Origin: Hymenobacter sp. 15J16-1T3B | GTDB lineage: Bacteria > Bacteroidota > Bacteroidia > Cytophagales > Hymenobacteraceae | Direction: 5' to 3' | Assembly (NCBI RefSeq): GCF_020711235.1 | Contig: NZ_JAJFAV010000012.1 | Coordinates: forward strand, 1-64,000 | Length of the DNA stretch: 64,000 bases | Part shown: positions 34,691 through 42,127 of the stretch, piece after piece | Numbering within the stretch: position 1 is the stretch's first letter | How the letters are laid out: each line of letters opens with the position of its first letter | Notes under the pieces: generated by a model | What the model was told of the DNA's origin: nothing | What the model saw: the letters and a program-made list of their open reading frames with translations, nothing else | Databases searched by the model: none | Translations under genes and position numbers: made by a program

Positions 34691-35710
34691 ATGAGTTTCC
34701 GCGCCGATTACTTGTCTGAGCTGCCGCAGGTGACCTTCGCCACGGCCGAAGCGCTGGCCCTGCGCCTCTTCCGTCACCAAGCCGCGCACTGCACCCCGTA
34801 CCGCCGGTGGCTGCAGGCGCTGAACTGCCGCCCCGAGCAGGTGCAGCGCCTGACCGACGTGCCCTTCCTGCCCATCGAGTTCTTTAAAACCCAGGACGTA
34901 GTGACGGCCGAACCGGGCGACGCGTGGCAGCCGGTGCAGACGTTTCGCAGCAGCGGCACCACCCTGCAGCAGCGCAGCCGCCACCTCGTGCGCGACCCGC
35001 AGCTTTACCACGAGCACGCCCGGCGCATTTTCGAGCAGCAGTACGGCCCGCTCACCGGCTGGACCTTCCTGGCCCTGCTGCCCTCGTACCTGGAGCAGGG
35101 CGAGTCGTCCTTGGTCGACATGGTGGAGCACTTCGTGCGCGCCTCCCAGCAGCCGCAGCAGGAGGCTTTTTTCCTGCGCGACCACGCCGCCCTGCTGGCC
35201 GCCCTGGAAACGGCCAAGCGCACCCAGCCCGGCCGCCGGCTCATGCTGATCGGCGTGACGTACGCCCTGCTCGACCTGCTGGCGGCTTTCCCCGGCCACC
35301 CCGCGCTGCGTCTGCCCGACGCCGTGCTGGAAACCGGCGGCATGAAGGGCCGCCGCCGCGAGATGATCCGGGAGGAGCTGCACGCCGAGCTGGGCGCCGG
35401 TTTTGGGCAGGCAGTCATCCACTCCGAGTACGGCATGACGGAGCTGCTTTCGCAGGCTTACAGCCCCGGCCACGGCCGCTTCTGGGCGCCGCCGGCGCTG
35501 CAAATCCTGCTGCGCGAACCCACCGACCCCTTCAGCCCCAGCTTCGAGCGCGCGGCCGGCGCCATCAACGTGGTGGACTTGGCCAACATCGACAGCTGCG
35601 CCTTCCTGGAAACCCGCGACCTGGGCCGCCGCCACCCCGACGGCTCCTTCGAAGTGCTCGGCCGGCTGGATAACTCGGACATCCGCGGCTGCAGCCAGCT
35701 GGCGGGATAG
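34691..35710 (+). CDS. LuxE/PaaK-like acyl-protein synthetase family protein
   Basis: The 339-residue protein is of the LuxE family of adenylate-forming enzymes. Evidence includes the N-terminal VPFLPIEFFKTQDVV segment (near 57-71), the phosphate-binding-like TFRSSGTTLQQRSRH (about 84-98), an LETGGMKGRRREM motif and HSEYGMTELLSQAYS (about 243-257). The end reads DLGRRHPDGSFEVLGR. No luciferase or reductase gene is near, so bioluminescence is not implied. In Bacteroidota such genes often belong to surface-polysaccharide or lipid acylation pathways; the substrate is unknown. Confidence 0.87.
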   Translation: MSFRADYLSELPQVTFATAEALALRLFRHQAAHCTPYRRWLQALNCRPEQVQRLTDVPFLPIEFFKTQDVVTAEPGDAWQPVQTFRSSGTTLQQRSRHLVRDPQLYHEHARRIFEQQYGPLTGWTFLALLPSYLEQGESSLVDMVEHFVRASQQPQQEAFFLRDHAALLAALETAKRTQPGRRLMLIGVTYALLDLLAAFPGHPALRLPDAVLETGGMKGRRREMIREELHAELGAGFGQAVIHSEYGMTELLSQAYSPGHGRFWAPPALQILLREPTDPFSPSFERAAGAINVVDLANIDSCAFLETRDLGRRHPDGSFEVLGRLDNSDIRGCSQLAG

Positions 35711-35718
35711 GGGCCGCT

Positions 35719-35921
35719 GTCATTGCGAGCAAAGCGAAGCAATCCTTCCTCTAGTTGCAGAAACGGCACAAGAAGCAGAAACCGAAAACCACCAGAACAA
35801 AAACGCTACGGCCCGAAACCAGAGTCACCTGGTTTCGGGCCGTAGCGTTTTTGGGTAATAGGGACTGAGCCGGCGGTGCTCCTGGGGGAAGGGTTGCTTC
35901 GTCCTTCGTCCTCGCAATGAC
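35719..35921. repeat. Nested inverted-repeat module, family GTCATTGCGAGCAAAGCG (copy 1)
   Basis: Outer arms begin GTCATTGCGAGCAAAGCG and end with its diverged inverse CCTCGCAATGAC. They enclose about 150 bases with a strong inner hairpin (35798-35853). The same architecture and outer arms recur at 39020-39202. It fills the gap between two convergent genes. Confidence 0.8.
35798..35853. terminator. Bidirectional terminator inside the repeat module
   Basis: A perfect 25-bp stem (arm begins CAAAAACGCTACGG and ends CCGAAACCAG, 6-nt loop) with A5/T5 built into its base, so it can act in both directions between the convergent LuxE-like and AAA+ regulator genes. Confidence 0.9.
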
Positions 35922-35939
35922 AGCCAGTGAGCCGGCGGC

Positions 35940-37097
35940 TTACTTCCCGGCGTAGCTTTTCGCGTCCTGCTCGGTGATGGGGTCGCCGCCCATGATGACG
36001 AGGCGTTCCACCACGTTGCGCAGCTCGCGGATGTTGCCGCGCCAGTCCAGGCTTTGCAGGTAGGCCATGCCCTCGGCGCTCATTTTCTTGGGCTTGGTGC
36101 CGTAGTCGTTGCCGATGTCGGCGAGGAACTTCTCCACCAGGGCCGGAATGTCGTCGCGGCGGTCGTTCAGCGCAGGCACCTGGATGAGGATGACCGAGAG
36201 GCGATGGTAGAGGTCTTCGCGGAAGTTGCGGTCGGCAATTTCCTGCAGCAGGTTCTTGTTGGTGGCGGCCACCACGCGCACGTTCACGCTGATTTCCTTT
36301 TCGCCGCCCACGCGGGTAATCTTGTTTTCCTGCAGGGCGCGTAGCACCTTGGCCTGGGCCGAGAGGCTCATGTCGCCGATTTCGTCCAGAAATAGCGTGC
36401 CGCCGTCGGCTTGCTCAAACTTGCCGATGCGCTGCTTCACGGCCGAGGTGAACGAGCCTTTCTCGTGGCCAAACAGCTCCGACTCAATCAGCTCCGAAGG
36501 AATGGCGGCGCAGTTGACTTCCACCATGGGGCCGCCGGCGCGGTTGCTGAGCTCGTGAATTTGCCGGGCCACCATTTCCTTGCCGGCGCCGTTGGGGCCG
36601 GTGATGAGCACGCGGGCATCGGTAGGGGCCACCTTTTCGATGGCGGTGCGTACGGCGCCCAGGGCGGCTGAGGCGCCCACCATTTCAGAGCTCTTGGCAA
36701 TCTTTTTCTTGAGCGTCTTGGTTTCGGTGACGAGCTTGGTGCGGTCCAGAGCGTTGCGCACGGTCACCAGCAGGCGGTTCAGGTCGGGCGGTTTCGGGAT
36801 GAAGTCGAAGGCGCCTTTCTTGGTGGCGTCCACCGCCATTTCGATATTGCCGTGGGCCGACACCATGATAAAAGCCGTGTCGGGCGCAATTTTCTGGGCG
36901 CGCTCCAGCACTTCGAGGCCGTCCATCTTGGGCATTTTCACGTCGCAGAGCACCACGTCGTACTTGTCCTTGATGAGCATGTCGAGGCCGGCGGGGCCGT
37001 CTTCGGCCTGGTCGACGGTGTAATTTTCGAACTCCAGGATTTCCTTGAGCGTGTAGCGGATGGCTTTTTCGTCGTCGATGATGAGGATGCGGGGCAT
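35940..37097 (-). CDS. NtrC-like receiver/AAA+ protein lacking a DNA-binding domain
   Basis: The start is the ATG giving MPRILIIDDE; the longer upstream frame is not receiver sequence. Of 385 residues, 1-120 are a receiver (Asp52, Lys102) and 140-375 a sigma-54-activator AAA+ domain. Walker A reads GPNGAGKE at 167-174 (usually GESGTGKE) and Walker B is FLDEI at 236-240. The sigma-54 contact loop reads GSFTSA at 214-219 instead of GAFTGA. The protein ends about ten residues after the AAA+ domain, with no Fis-type helix-turn-helix. From memory, related proteins with the same loop occur widely in Bacteroidota. How it would act on a promoter is unclear. Confidence 0.88.
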   Translation of the reverse strand: MPRILIIDDEKAIRYTLKEILEFENYTVDQAEDGPAGLDMLIKDKYDVVLCDVKMPKMDGLEVLERAQKIAPDTAFIMVSAHGNIEMAVDATKKGAFDFIPKPPDLNRLLVTVRNALDRTKLVTETKTLKKKIAKSSEMVGASAALGAVRTAIEKVAPTDARVLITGPNGAGKEMVARQIHELSNRAGGPMVEVNCAAIPSELIESELFGHEKGSFTSAVKQRIGKFEQADGGTLFLDEIGDMSLSAQAKVLRALQENKITRVGGEKEISVNVRVVAATNKNLLQEIADRNFREDLYHRLSVILIQVPALNDRRDDIPALVEKFLADIGNDYGTKPKKMSAEGMAYLQSLDWRGNIRELRNVVERLVIMGGDPITEQDAKSYAGK

Positions 37098-37248
37098 GGA
37101 AGCGGGGTAGGTGAGTCGGAGGCCAAAGTAACGAAAACCGCCGCGCTGCCGTTCAGCCGGGGCCGGCCGCGGGCCCAAAATCCGGCCGGCAACCTTTGCC
37201 GCCGATTTGCGACTTTGCCGCCCCAATCACCTTTTCGTTCCCTGCGCA

Positions 37249-38544
37249 ATGAACCGAACCCTTCCGCGCTACCTGCTGCTGTCGGCCGCCGTGGCCGGTA
37301 GCCTCTCCCTGCTGGCCCTGCGCCCTTCCGCCCCCGCCGCCGTGGTGGCCGACCCCAACAACGCCGGGCTGAAGTTGCCCGCGGGCTTCGGAGCCCTGGT
37401 GGTGGCCGAAACCGGCGGCCGCGCCCGGCACCTGGTCGTCACGCCCAAGGGCATCCTGTACGTGAAGCTGAACCGGCCCGACAAAAGCGGCCGGGGCATC
37501 CTGAAACTCACGCCCAACGTGGGCGGCAAGGTCACCGTGGCCGGCGGCTTCGGCAACTACGGTGGCACCGGCATCAGCCTCAAGGACGGCTACCTGTACG
37601 CCTCCTCGGACGAGGACGTGTACCGCTACAAGCTCGACGGGAATGGTGAAGTGACCAATCCGACCGCGCCCGAGAAAATCGTGACCGGGCTCATCAACCG
37701 CCGCCAGCACGAGAGCAAGTCCATCGTGCTCGACAACGCGGGCAACTTGTACGTGAACATCGGCGCCTACTCCAACTCCTGCCAGGAGCAGGACCGCCAG
37801 AAGGGCTCGATGGGCCAGCCCAACTGCCCGATTCTGGAGCAGGCCGGTGGCATCTGGCAGTTCCGCGCCGACAAGCCCAACCAAGGCTACGCCGAGGGCA
37901 CGCGCTACGCCACCGGCCTGCGCAACGTGGTGGGCCTCGACTGGAACAGCCAGGCCAACCAGCTCTTCGTGATGCAGCACGGCCGCGACCAGCTGCACGA
38001 CATTTTCCCCGAACTCTACGACACGAAGCAGTCGGCCGAGCTGCCCGCCGAATGCCTGTACGCGCTGACCAAGGGCGCCAACGCCGGCTGGCCCTACGTG
38101 TACTACGACGGGCAGCAGCGCAAGCTGATGCAGGCCCCCGAGTACGGCGGCGACGGGAAGAAAGAAGCCACCGGTAACTACCTGCAGCCCGCCGCTGCTT
38201 ACCCGGCCCACACTGCGCCCAACGCCCTGCTGTTCTACACCGGCACCATGTTTCCGGAGAAGTACCGCCACGGCGCGTTTATTGCCTTCCACGGCTCCTG
38301 GAACCGCGCCCCCGAGCCGCAGAAAGGCTACTACGTAGTGTTCCAGCCCTTCAAGGACGGCAAGCCCTCGGGCAACTGGGAGGTATTCGCCGACAACTTC
38401 GCTGGCACCCCGGAAAAAGCCGCCGCCGGCCGCCCCGACCACAAGCCCTGTGGCTTGGCCCAGGGCCCCGATGGGTCGCTCTACGTCTCGGATGACAGCA
38501 AGGGCACCATTTACCGCATCGTATACACCCAGAAGAAGTCTTGA
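37249..38544 (+). CDS. Secreted sugar dehydrogenase, sorbosone/glucose dehydrogenase-like propeller
   Basis: The start is the ATG giving MNRTLPRYLLL, with a signal peptide (about 1-28). The 431-residue protein has a six-bladed propeller of the PQQ-dependent sugar dehydrogenase/sorbosone dehydrogenase class. Segments include LPAGFGALVVAE, ESKSIVLDNAGNLYVNIG, TRYATGLRNVVGLDW, HGRDQLHDIFPE, AFHGSWNRAPEPQKGY and CGLAQGPDGSLYVSDD. Such proteins oxidise sugars or alcohols in the periplasm with PQQ and calcium. The stop overlaps the start of a cytochrome c gene, the likely electron acceptor. Substrate and cofactor are inferred from the fold, not shown. Confidence 0.88.
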   Translation: MNRTLPRYLLLSAAVAGSLSLLALRPSAPAAVVADPNNAGLKLPAGFGALVVAETGGRARHLVVTPKGILYVKLNRPDKSGRGILKLTPNVGGKVTVAGGFGNYGGTGISLKDGYLYASSDEDVYRYKLDGNGEVTNPTAPEKIVTGLINRRQHESKSIVLDNAGNLYVNIGAYSNSCQEQDRQKGSMGQPNCPILEQAGGIWQFRADKPNQGYAEGTRYATGLRNVVGLDWNSQANQLFVMQHGRDQLHDIFPELYDTKQSAELPAECLYALTKGANAGWPYVYYDGQQRKLMQAPEYGGDGKKEATGNYLQPAAAYPAHTAPNALLFYTGTMFPEKYRHGAFIAFHGSWNRAPEPQKGYYVVFQPFKDGKPSGNWEVFADNFAGTPEKAAAGRPDHKPCGLAQGPDGSLYVSDDSKGTIYRIVYTQKKS

Positions 38545-38996
38545 TGAAGCGTTTTTTTGTTCTGCTAGCTGCCGTGACGCTGCTGCACGGCGCGGCCGTG
38601 GCCCAGCAAAAAAAGCCCGTTGCCAAAAAGCCCGCGGGTAAGCCCGCAACCGCCATGCCGGCGGCGCGGCTGGCCGCCGGCAAAACCGTGTATACCCAGA
38701 ATTGCCTGACCTGCCACATGGCCGACGGCGGCGGGGTGGAGGGCATGAACCCGCCCCTAAGCAAAACCACCTGGGTGCTCGGCGACAAAACCCGCCTCGT
38801 GGGCGTGGTGCTCAACGGCCTGCAGGACCAGGACATCGACGGGGAGCCGTACCGCAACGTGATGCCCGCCCAAAACCAGCTTACCGATCAGCAGATTGCC
38901 GACGTGCTGACCTACGTGCGCAACAGCTTTGGCAACAAGGCCTCGGCGGTAACGCCGGCCGAGGTAAAAGCAGCCCGCGCCGCGAATAAGAAGTAG
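38544..38996 (+). CDS. Secreted class I cytochrome c
   Basis: The start is the ATG overlapping the dehydrogenase stop (TGATG). The 150-residue protein has a signal peptide (about 1-20), a Lys/Pro/Ala-rich linker, the haem site CLTCH (Cys54, Cys57, His58) and the distal ligand Met107 in YRNVMPAQ. This is the layout of small c-type cytochromes that accept electrons from periplasmic dehydrogenases. Translational coupling indicates it serves the sugar dehydrogenase. Electrons would go on to a terminal oxidase not in the window. Confidence 0.92.
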   Translation: MKRFFVLLAAVTLLHGAAVAQQKKPVAKKPAGKPATAMPAARLAAGKTVYTQNCLTCHMADGGGVEGMNPPLSKTTWVLGDKTRLVGVVLNGLQDQDIDGEPYRNVMPAQNQLTDQQIADVLTYVRNSFGNKASAVTPAEVKAARAANKK

Positions 38997-39019
38997 CGCT
39001 GCCGACGGCCAAACTGGTC

Positions 39020-39202
39020 GTCATTGCGAGCAAAGCGCAGCAATCCTGACTCTAGCAACAACGCCGTTACCATACTTGCTGCCCAAAACAAGCCCCGCCC
39101 GAAACGGTAACCCCAGTTTCGGGTGGGGCTTGTTGGTTTCTGCCAGTTGAGCCATTGTGCCGCGAGAGGAAGGATTGCTTTGTCCTTCGTCCTCGCAATG
39201 AC
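39020..39202. repeat. Nested inverted-repeat module, family GTCATTGCGAGCAAAGCG (copy 2)
   Basis: Outer arms match those of 35719-35921 (left GTCATTGCGAGCAAAGCG, right ending CCTCGCAATGAC). The inner sequence differs but again contains a hairpin whose stem has CCCGAAAC / GTTTCGGG (39087-39134). It lies between the cytochrome c gene and rnpB. Confidence 0.8.
39087..39134 (+). terminator. Terminator inside repeat module copy 2
   Basis: A 19-bp stem with one G-U pair (arm begins AACAAGCCCCGCCCG, 10-nt loop), 90 bases after the cytochrome c stop. Confidence 0.8.
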
Positions 39203-39239
39203 GGCGGGATGAGCCGTTGCAGAAATACCACCAAATCAC

Positions 39240-39277
39240 AACCGCCCGCCGCTGCAGAGCTGCAACGACGGGCGGTT
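39240..39277 (-). terminator. rnpB: Terminator of rnpB
   Basis: On the minus strand an 18-bp stem (AACCGCCCGTCGTTGCAG with its inverse, G-U pairs allowed, very short loop) begins about 9 bases after the predicted RNase P RNA 3' end. The T run is weak. Confidence 0.75.
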
Positions 39278-39285
39278 TCGTGAGT

Positions 39286-39729
39286 GGTGATGCGCCTGTA
39301 AGCCGGGTTCTGTCCGCTGCCTTGCGGCCGCGGCCCCACCATTTATCTAGGCCCGAACTTGCGCGCGGGCTCCATCAGCCTACCCGCCGACCGGACGAAC
39401 CGCCCGTTGCAGCGCCTTGCGGCGCTGCGTGCCGGCCTATTTGGCCTTTCAACCCCTGAGGTTTACCCAGCCGGACGGTCACCCGCCCGCTGGTGCGCTC
39501 TTACCGCACCTTTTCACCCTTACCAAAGGTGAAGTTGTGAAGTGGTGAAATTGTGAGTCACAACCTCGCCTTTCGCAACCTCACCGCGCTTGGCGGTAGT
39601 TTTCTGTGGCACTAGCTGTCCGGCGGCCGTTCCCAGCCGCCGTCCTTCCCGTTAGGAAGCAGGGTGCTCTGCGTTGCCCGGACTTTCCTCTCCGCCCCGA
39701 GGGGCGCAGCGGTGGGGCGGCGCATCACT
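39286..39729 (-). ncRNA. rnpB: RNase P RNA (class A), with an unusual P12 hairpin
   Basis: Read on the minus strand, the universally conserved regions are clear: GAGGAAAGTCCGGGC near the 5' end, GTGCCACAGAAA in the middle, GGTAAGGGTGAAA, and ACAGAACCCGGCTTACAGG near the 3' end. Helix P1 pairs the two ends (GTGATGCGCC with GGCGCATCAC). The catalytic RNA processes tRNA 5' ends with the RnpA protein. At about 444 nt it is long. The extra length lies partly in the P12 position, between CTACCGCC and GGTAAGGG, where a roughly 28-bp hairpin belongs to the GTGAAGTTGTGAA repeat family (39528-39585). A TACCTTTG promoter element lies just upstream. Confidence 0.97.
39528..39585. repeat. GTGAAGTTGTGAA-family inverted repeat inside rnpB (copy 2)
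   Basis: Arms 39528-39556 (begins GGTGAAGTTGTGAAGTGG) and 39558-39585 are inverses with several G-U pairs, single-base loop. It occupies the P12 helix of RNase P RNA. The arm shares the sequence of the intergenic modules at 27551 and 60562. Confidence 0.8.
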
Positions 39730-39735
39730 TGCGGG

Positions 39736-39743
39736 CAAAGGTA
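39736..39743 (-). promoter_or_regulatory. rnpB: -7 promoter element of rnpB
   Basis: TACCTTTG on the minus strand is a perfect TAnnTTTG, placing transcription start at about 39729-39731, in agreement with the P1 helix end. Confidence 0.65.
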
Positions 39744-39773
39744 ACGAATGAATTGCCTTGGCTCCTAGAAAGG

Positions 39774-40076
39774 CTAGGAGTCAGCTCTGGCGTAGACCAA
39801 AGTCGGATAGTGCGCCTCCGGACTGTACGCTGCAGTTGAGCTTATGAAAGAGACATCAAAGGACTTCATATCCACAAAGTCGCCATTTACTTCACCGGCT
39901 GCTTCTCCACACATAGCCTTGTCATCACCGGTAGGCTCATTGTCGAACTGGAAACGCATAAAAAACTCGTTCGCCTCGGATAGATGGATAGAAATACAGA
40001 CCACAGCTGGTCGAATGTTGAATAGCAAGGCTCGTTGAACGGAAGCTTTCAGCTCAAGCCAGTTAATCCTCTCCAT
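39774..40076 (-). CDS. Small AT-rich hypothetical protein
   Basis: This 100-residue protein starts MERINWLELKASVQRAL. It shows a helix, a strand AVVCISIHL, a strand FFMRFQFDNEPTGDDKAM, a helix around AAGEVNGDFVDMKSFDV, and a final strand LVYARAD. There is no signal or membrane segment. Codon use is clearly richer in A and T than in neighbouring genes, suggesting recent acquisition. The layout recalls small immunity-type proteins I have seen in Bacteroidota, but no family is named with confidence and no toxin is adjacent. Its stop overlaps a short CTCCTAG/CTAGGAG hairpin just before the rnpB promoter. Confidence 0.7.
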   Translation of the reverse strand: MERINWLELKASVQRALLFNIRPAVVCISIHLSEANEFFMRFQFDNEPTGDDKAMCGEAAGEVNGDFVDMKSFDVSFISSTAAYSPEAHYPTLVYARADS

Positions 40077-40106
40077 GCGGTTTTAATATTTTAATAATCA
40101 ATCTGG

Positions 40107-41990
40107 TTACCTCCCCGTCCACACATTGTCCTGTGGGTAGCTGTCGGGCACGAGAGTGCTGCCCAGCTTCACCTGCTTCACCGCTTTGTCGCCGGGGACA
40201 TTCACCGTGACAGTGCGGGCGCCGGTTTCCCAGACGGCTACCGAGCGGTGGGCCTGCTGGGTCGTGCCGTCGGTGTACGTGATGGTCAGGTCGATGGGCA
40301 CGGGCTTGCTGCCTTTGGCTGCCACCAGCACGTCGTAGCCGGCGCCTTGCTTGGTTACGCTCTGGATGGCCAGGTCGGGGTAGCCAGCGTCGAAAAACCA
40401 GCGCTGCCAGAACCAGTTCAGGTTGCGGCTCGCGCCGGCGTTCATCGCGTTGAAAAAGTCGTAGGGCATGGGGTGCTTGCCGTGCCAGGTCTCGATGTAA
40501 TGGTGCAGGGCCTTGGTAAACAGCTCGTCGCCCAGCATATCCTTCACGTAGAGGTAGCCCAGGCCGGGCTTGGGGTACGAGTTCAGGAAAAAGGCCGTAC
40601 CGGTCTGCTGGGTGCTCAGGGTGGCGATGGGCACGTCGACTTCAGTAGCAGCCGCGCCGGCGTAGGGCGCGATGCCGTAGTCGTCGTCCAGCTTGGGGGC
40701 GATGATGCTGGAAATCAGCCACTCGCCGATGGTAGCCCAGCCCTCGTCCATCCAGCCGTACTTGGTTTCGTTTGTTCCCATGTAGAAGGGGAACATGGTG
40801 TGGAAGATTTCGTGGTCGGTCAGCGTAATGGCGTCGGCGCGGGTTTCCACCGGGTTGTCGTTCACCATCATCGGGTACTCCATCTGGTCGAGTCCGTCGA
40901 ACACGGTGATGTGCGGGTAGGGGAAGGGCCACTTGGGGAAGGTGTAGCTCATGGCTTCCACCGTTTTGCGCCCGAACTGCACCACTTCCTCGTAGTCCTG
41001 GTGCTTGGGGTTGTAAACGGCATCCACGCGGGTGCGGCGCTTGGTCTTGGGGTCGACGACGAGGCTGGTGGCCTGCCACACGTAGTGGTCGGCGGTGGCG
41101 AAGGCGAAGTCCGTCACGTCGCGGGCTTCGAAGTGCCAGGTATTCTGCGCATTCGGGGCCGTGATGCCGCGACGCTCGGCTTCCTGCCGGCTGACAATGG
41201 TGGTGTAGCCGTCTTTTTTCTCGGCCTCGCGCAGGCGCTTGAGGTAGGCCTTGCCGAGCACCTGCTCGGCGTTGGTCAGGTCGCCGGTGGCCCACACCAG
41301 GAAGTCCCGGGGCACGGTGATGTCGGCGGTGAAGTTGCAGAAGTCGTTGTAAAACTCCTGCTGGCCGTTGTAGGCAAACTCGTTCCAGCCGTCGATGTCG
41401 TCGTAGACGGCCACGCGCGGAAAGAAGTAAGCCACAAAATCGGCCCCCGGCTCAATCTCGCCGGTGCGCATATGCGAGCTTTTGTTGAGCGTGTACGAAT
41501 ACGCAATGGTGAGCTGGGTGCTCTGCATGCTGCCCAGCGCCTGCGGCAGCGGCACCAGCATGTTGGTGGCCTGCACGCGCCACTTGGCCGCATCCACCGC
41601 CTGCCCGTTCACCGCCAGCGCCTCGATTTTCACGCCTTCTCCGATGTCCTCGGGCTCCATGCGGCTGGCCCGGGGGGCGCCCTGCTGGTAGAGGTTCGGG
41701 TAGAGCTTCAGCAGCAGCCGCGGCAGCTCGTCGGGGCTGTTGTTCTGGTACTTGATGTCGACGGTGCCCTGCACCCGCCGCGTGGCCGGGTCGAAATTGA
41801 CCTTGATGGCGTAATCGGCCGTATTCTGCCAGTAGTTGGGGCCGGGCTGGCCGTCGGGGCTGCGGGTTCCTTTGGTGTAGGTGGCCTGCAGGTTGCGCGG
41901 CACGGGCAGGTTAGGCGCGGCGGCCTGCTGGGCAAAAGCGGCGAACGGGCCGAGGGCGAGGAGGGAAGCGGCGAGCAGCAGTGACTTCAT
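40107..41990 (-). CDS. Secreted M1-family metallopeptidase
   Basis: This 627-residue protein has a signal peptide (about 1-20, ending FAA-FAQ). The zinc site is H393-EIF-H397 with the third ligand Glu416 after 18 residues (GWMDEGWATIGEW), the gluzincin pattern of M1 enzymes. The exopeptidase loop usually GxMEN reads DQMEYP here (368-373). The N-terminal beta saddle (about 50-240) is present and the C-terminal helical domain is short. It is likely a periplasmic or secreted aminopeptidase. The altered GxMEN loop, shared as I recall with other Bacteroidota M1 proteins, makes strict aminopeptidase activity uncertain. Confidence 0.9.
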   Translation of the reverse strand: MKSLLLAASLLALGPFAAFAQQAAAPNLPVPRNLQATYTKGTRSPDGQPGPNYWQNTADYAIKVNFDPATRRVQGTVDIKYQNNSPDELPRLLLKLYPNLYQQGAPRASRMEPEDIGEGVKIEALAVNGQAVDAAKWRVQATNMLVPLPQALGSMQSTQLTIAYSYTLNKSSHMRTGEIEPGADFVAYFFPRVAVYDDIDGWNEFAYNGQQEFYNDFCNFTADITVPRDFLVWATGDLTNAEQVLGKAYLKRLREAEKKDGYTTIVSRQEAERRGITAPNAQNTWHFEARDVTDFAFATADHYVWQATSLVVDPKTKRRTRVDAVYNPKHQDYEEVVQFGRKTVEAMSYTFPKWPFPYPHITVFDGLDQMEYPMMVNDNPVETRADAITLTDHEIFHTMFPFYMGTNETKYGWMDEGWATIGEWLISSIIAPKLDDDYGIAPYAGAAATEVDVPIATLSTQQTGTAFFLNSYPKPGLGYLYVKDMLGDELFTKALHHYIETWHGKHPMPYDFFNAMNAGASRNLNWFWQRWFFDAGYPDLAIQSVTKQGAGYDVLVAAKGSKPVPIDLTITYTDGTTQQAHRSVAVWETGARTVTVNVPGDKAVKQVKLGSTLVPDSYPQDNVWTGR

Positions 41991-42003
41991 AGAAAAAACA
42001 GAA

Positions 42004-42110
42004 CGTCATGCCGAGCGCAGCCGAGGCATCTCGCGTGCTGATGGCGGGTAGTAATGTTCAACGAAGAAATTACTATCCGGCGAGATGCCTCGGCTGCGCT
42101 CGGCATGACG
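42004..42110. repeat. Inverted-repeat module, family CGTCATG...ATCTCGC (conserved copy)
   Basis: Arms of about 31 bases (left begins CGTCATGCCGAGCGCAGCC and ends ATCTCGC; right is a perfect inverse) flank a core with a small inner hairpin TAGTAAT/ATTACTA. The core start GTGCTGA and GGGTAGTA match the diverged copy at 1221-1306. It fills the gap between M1 peptidase and DUF2027 genes. Confidence 0.85.
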
Positions 42111-42127
42111 GCCAAACGTTGGAAATG

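Noticed and set aside
34691-35710. Bioluminescence gene cluster
   Set aside because: Only a LuxE-like gene; no luxA, luxB, luxC or luxD nearby.
39020-39202. CRISPR-like or IS-derived array around rnpB
   Set aside because: Repeats are inverted pairs, not direct repeats with regular spacers, and no cas or transposase gene is present.
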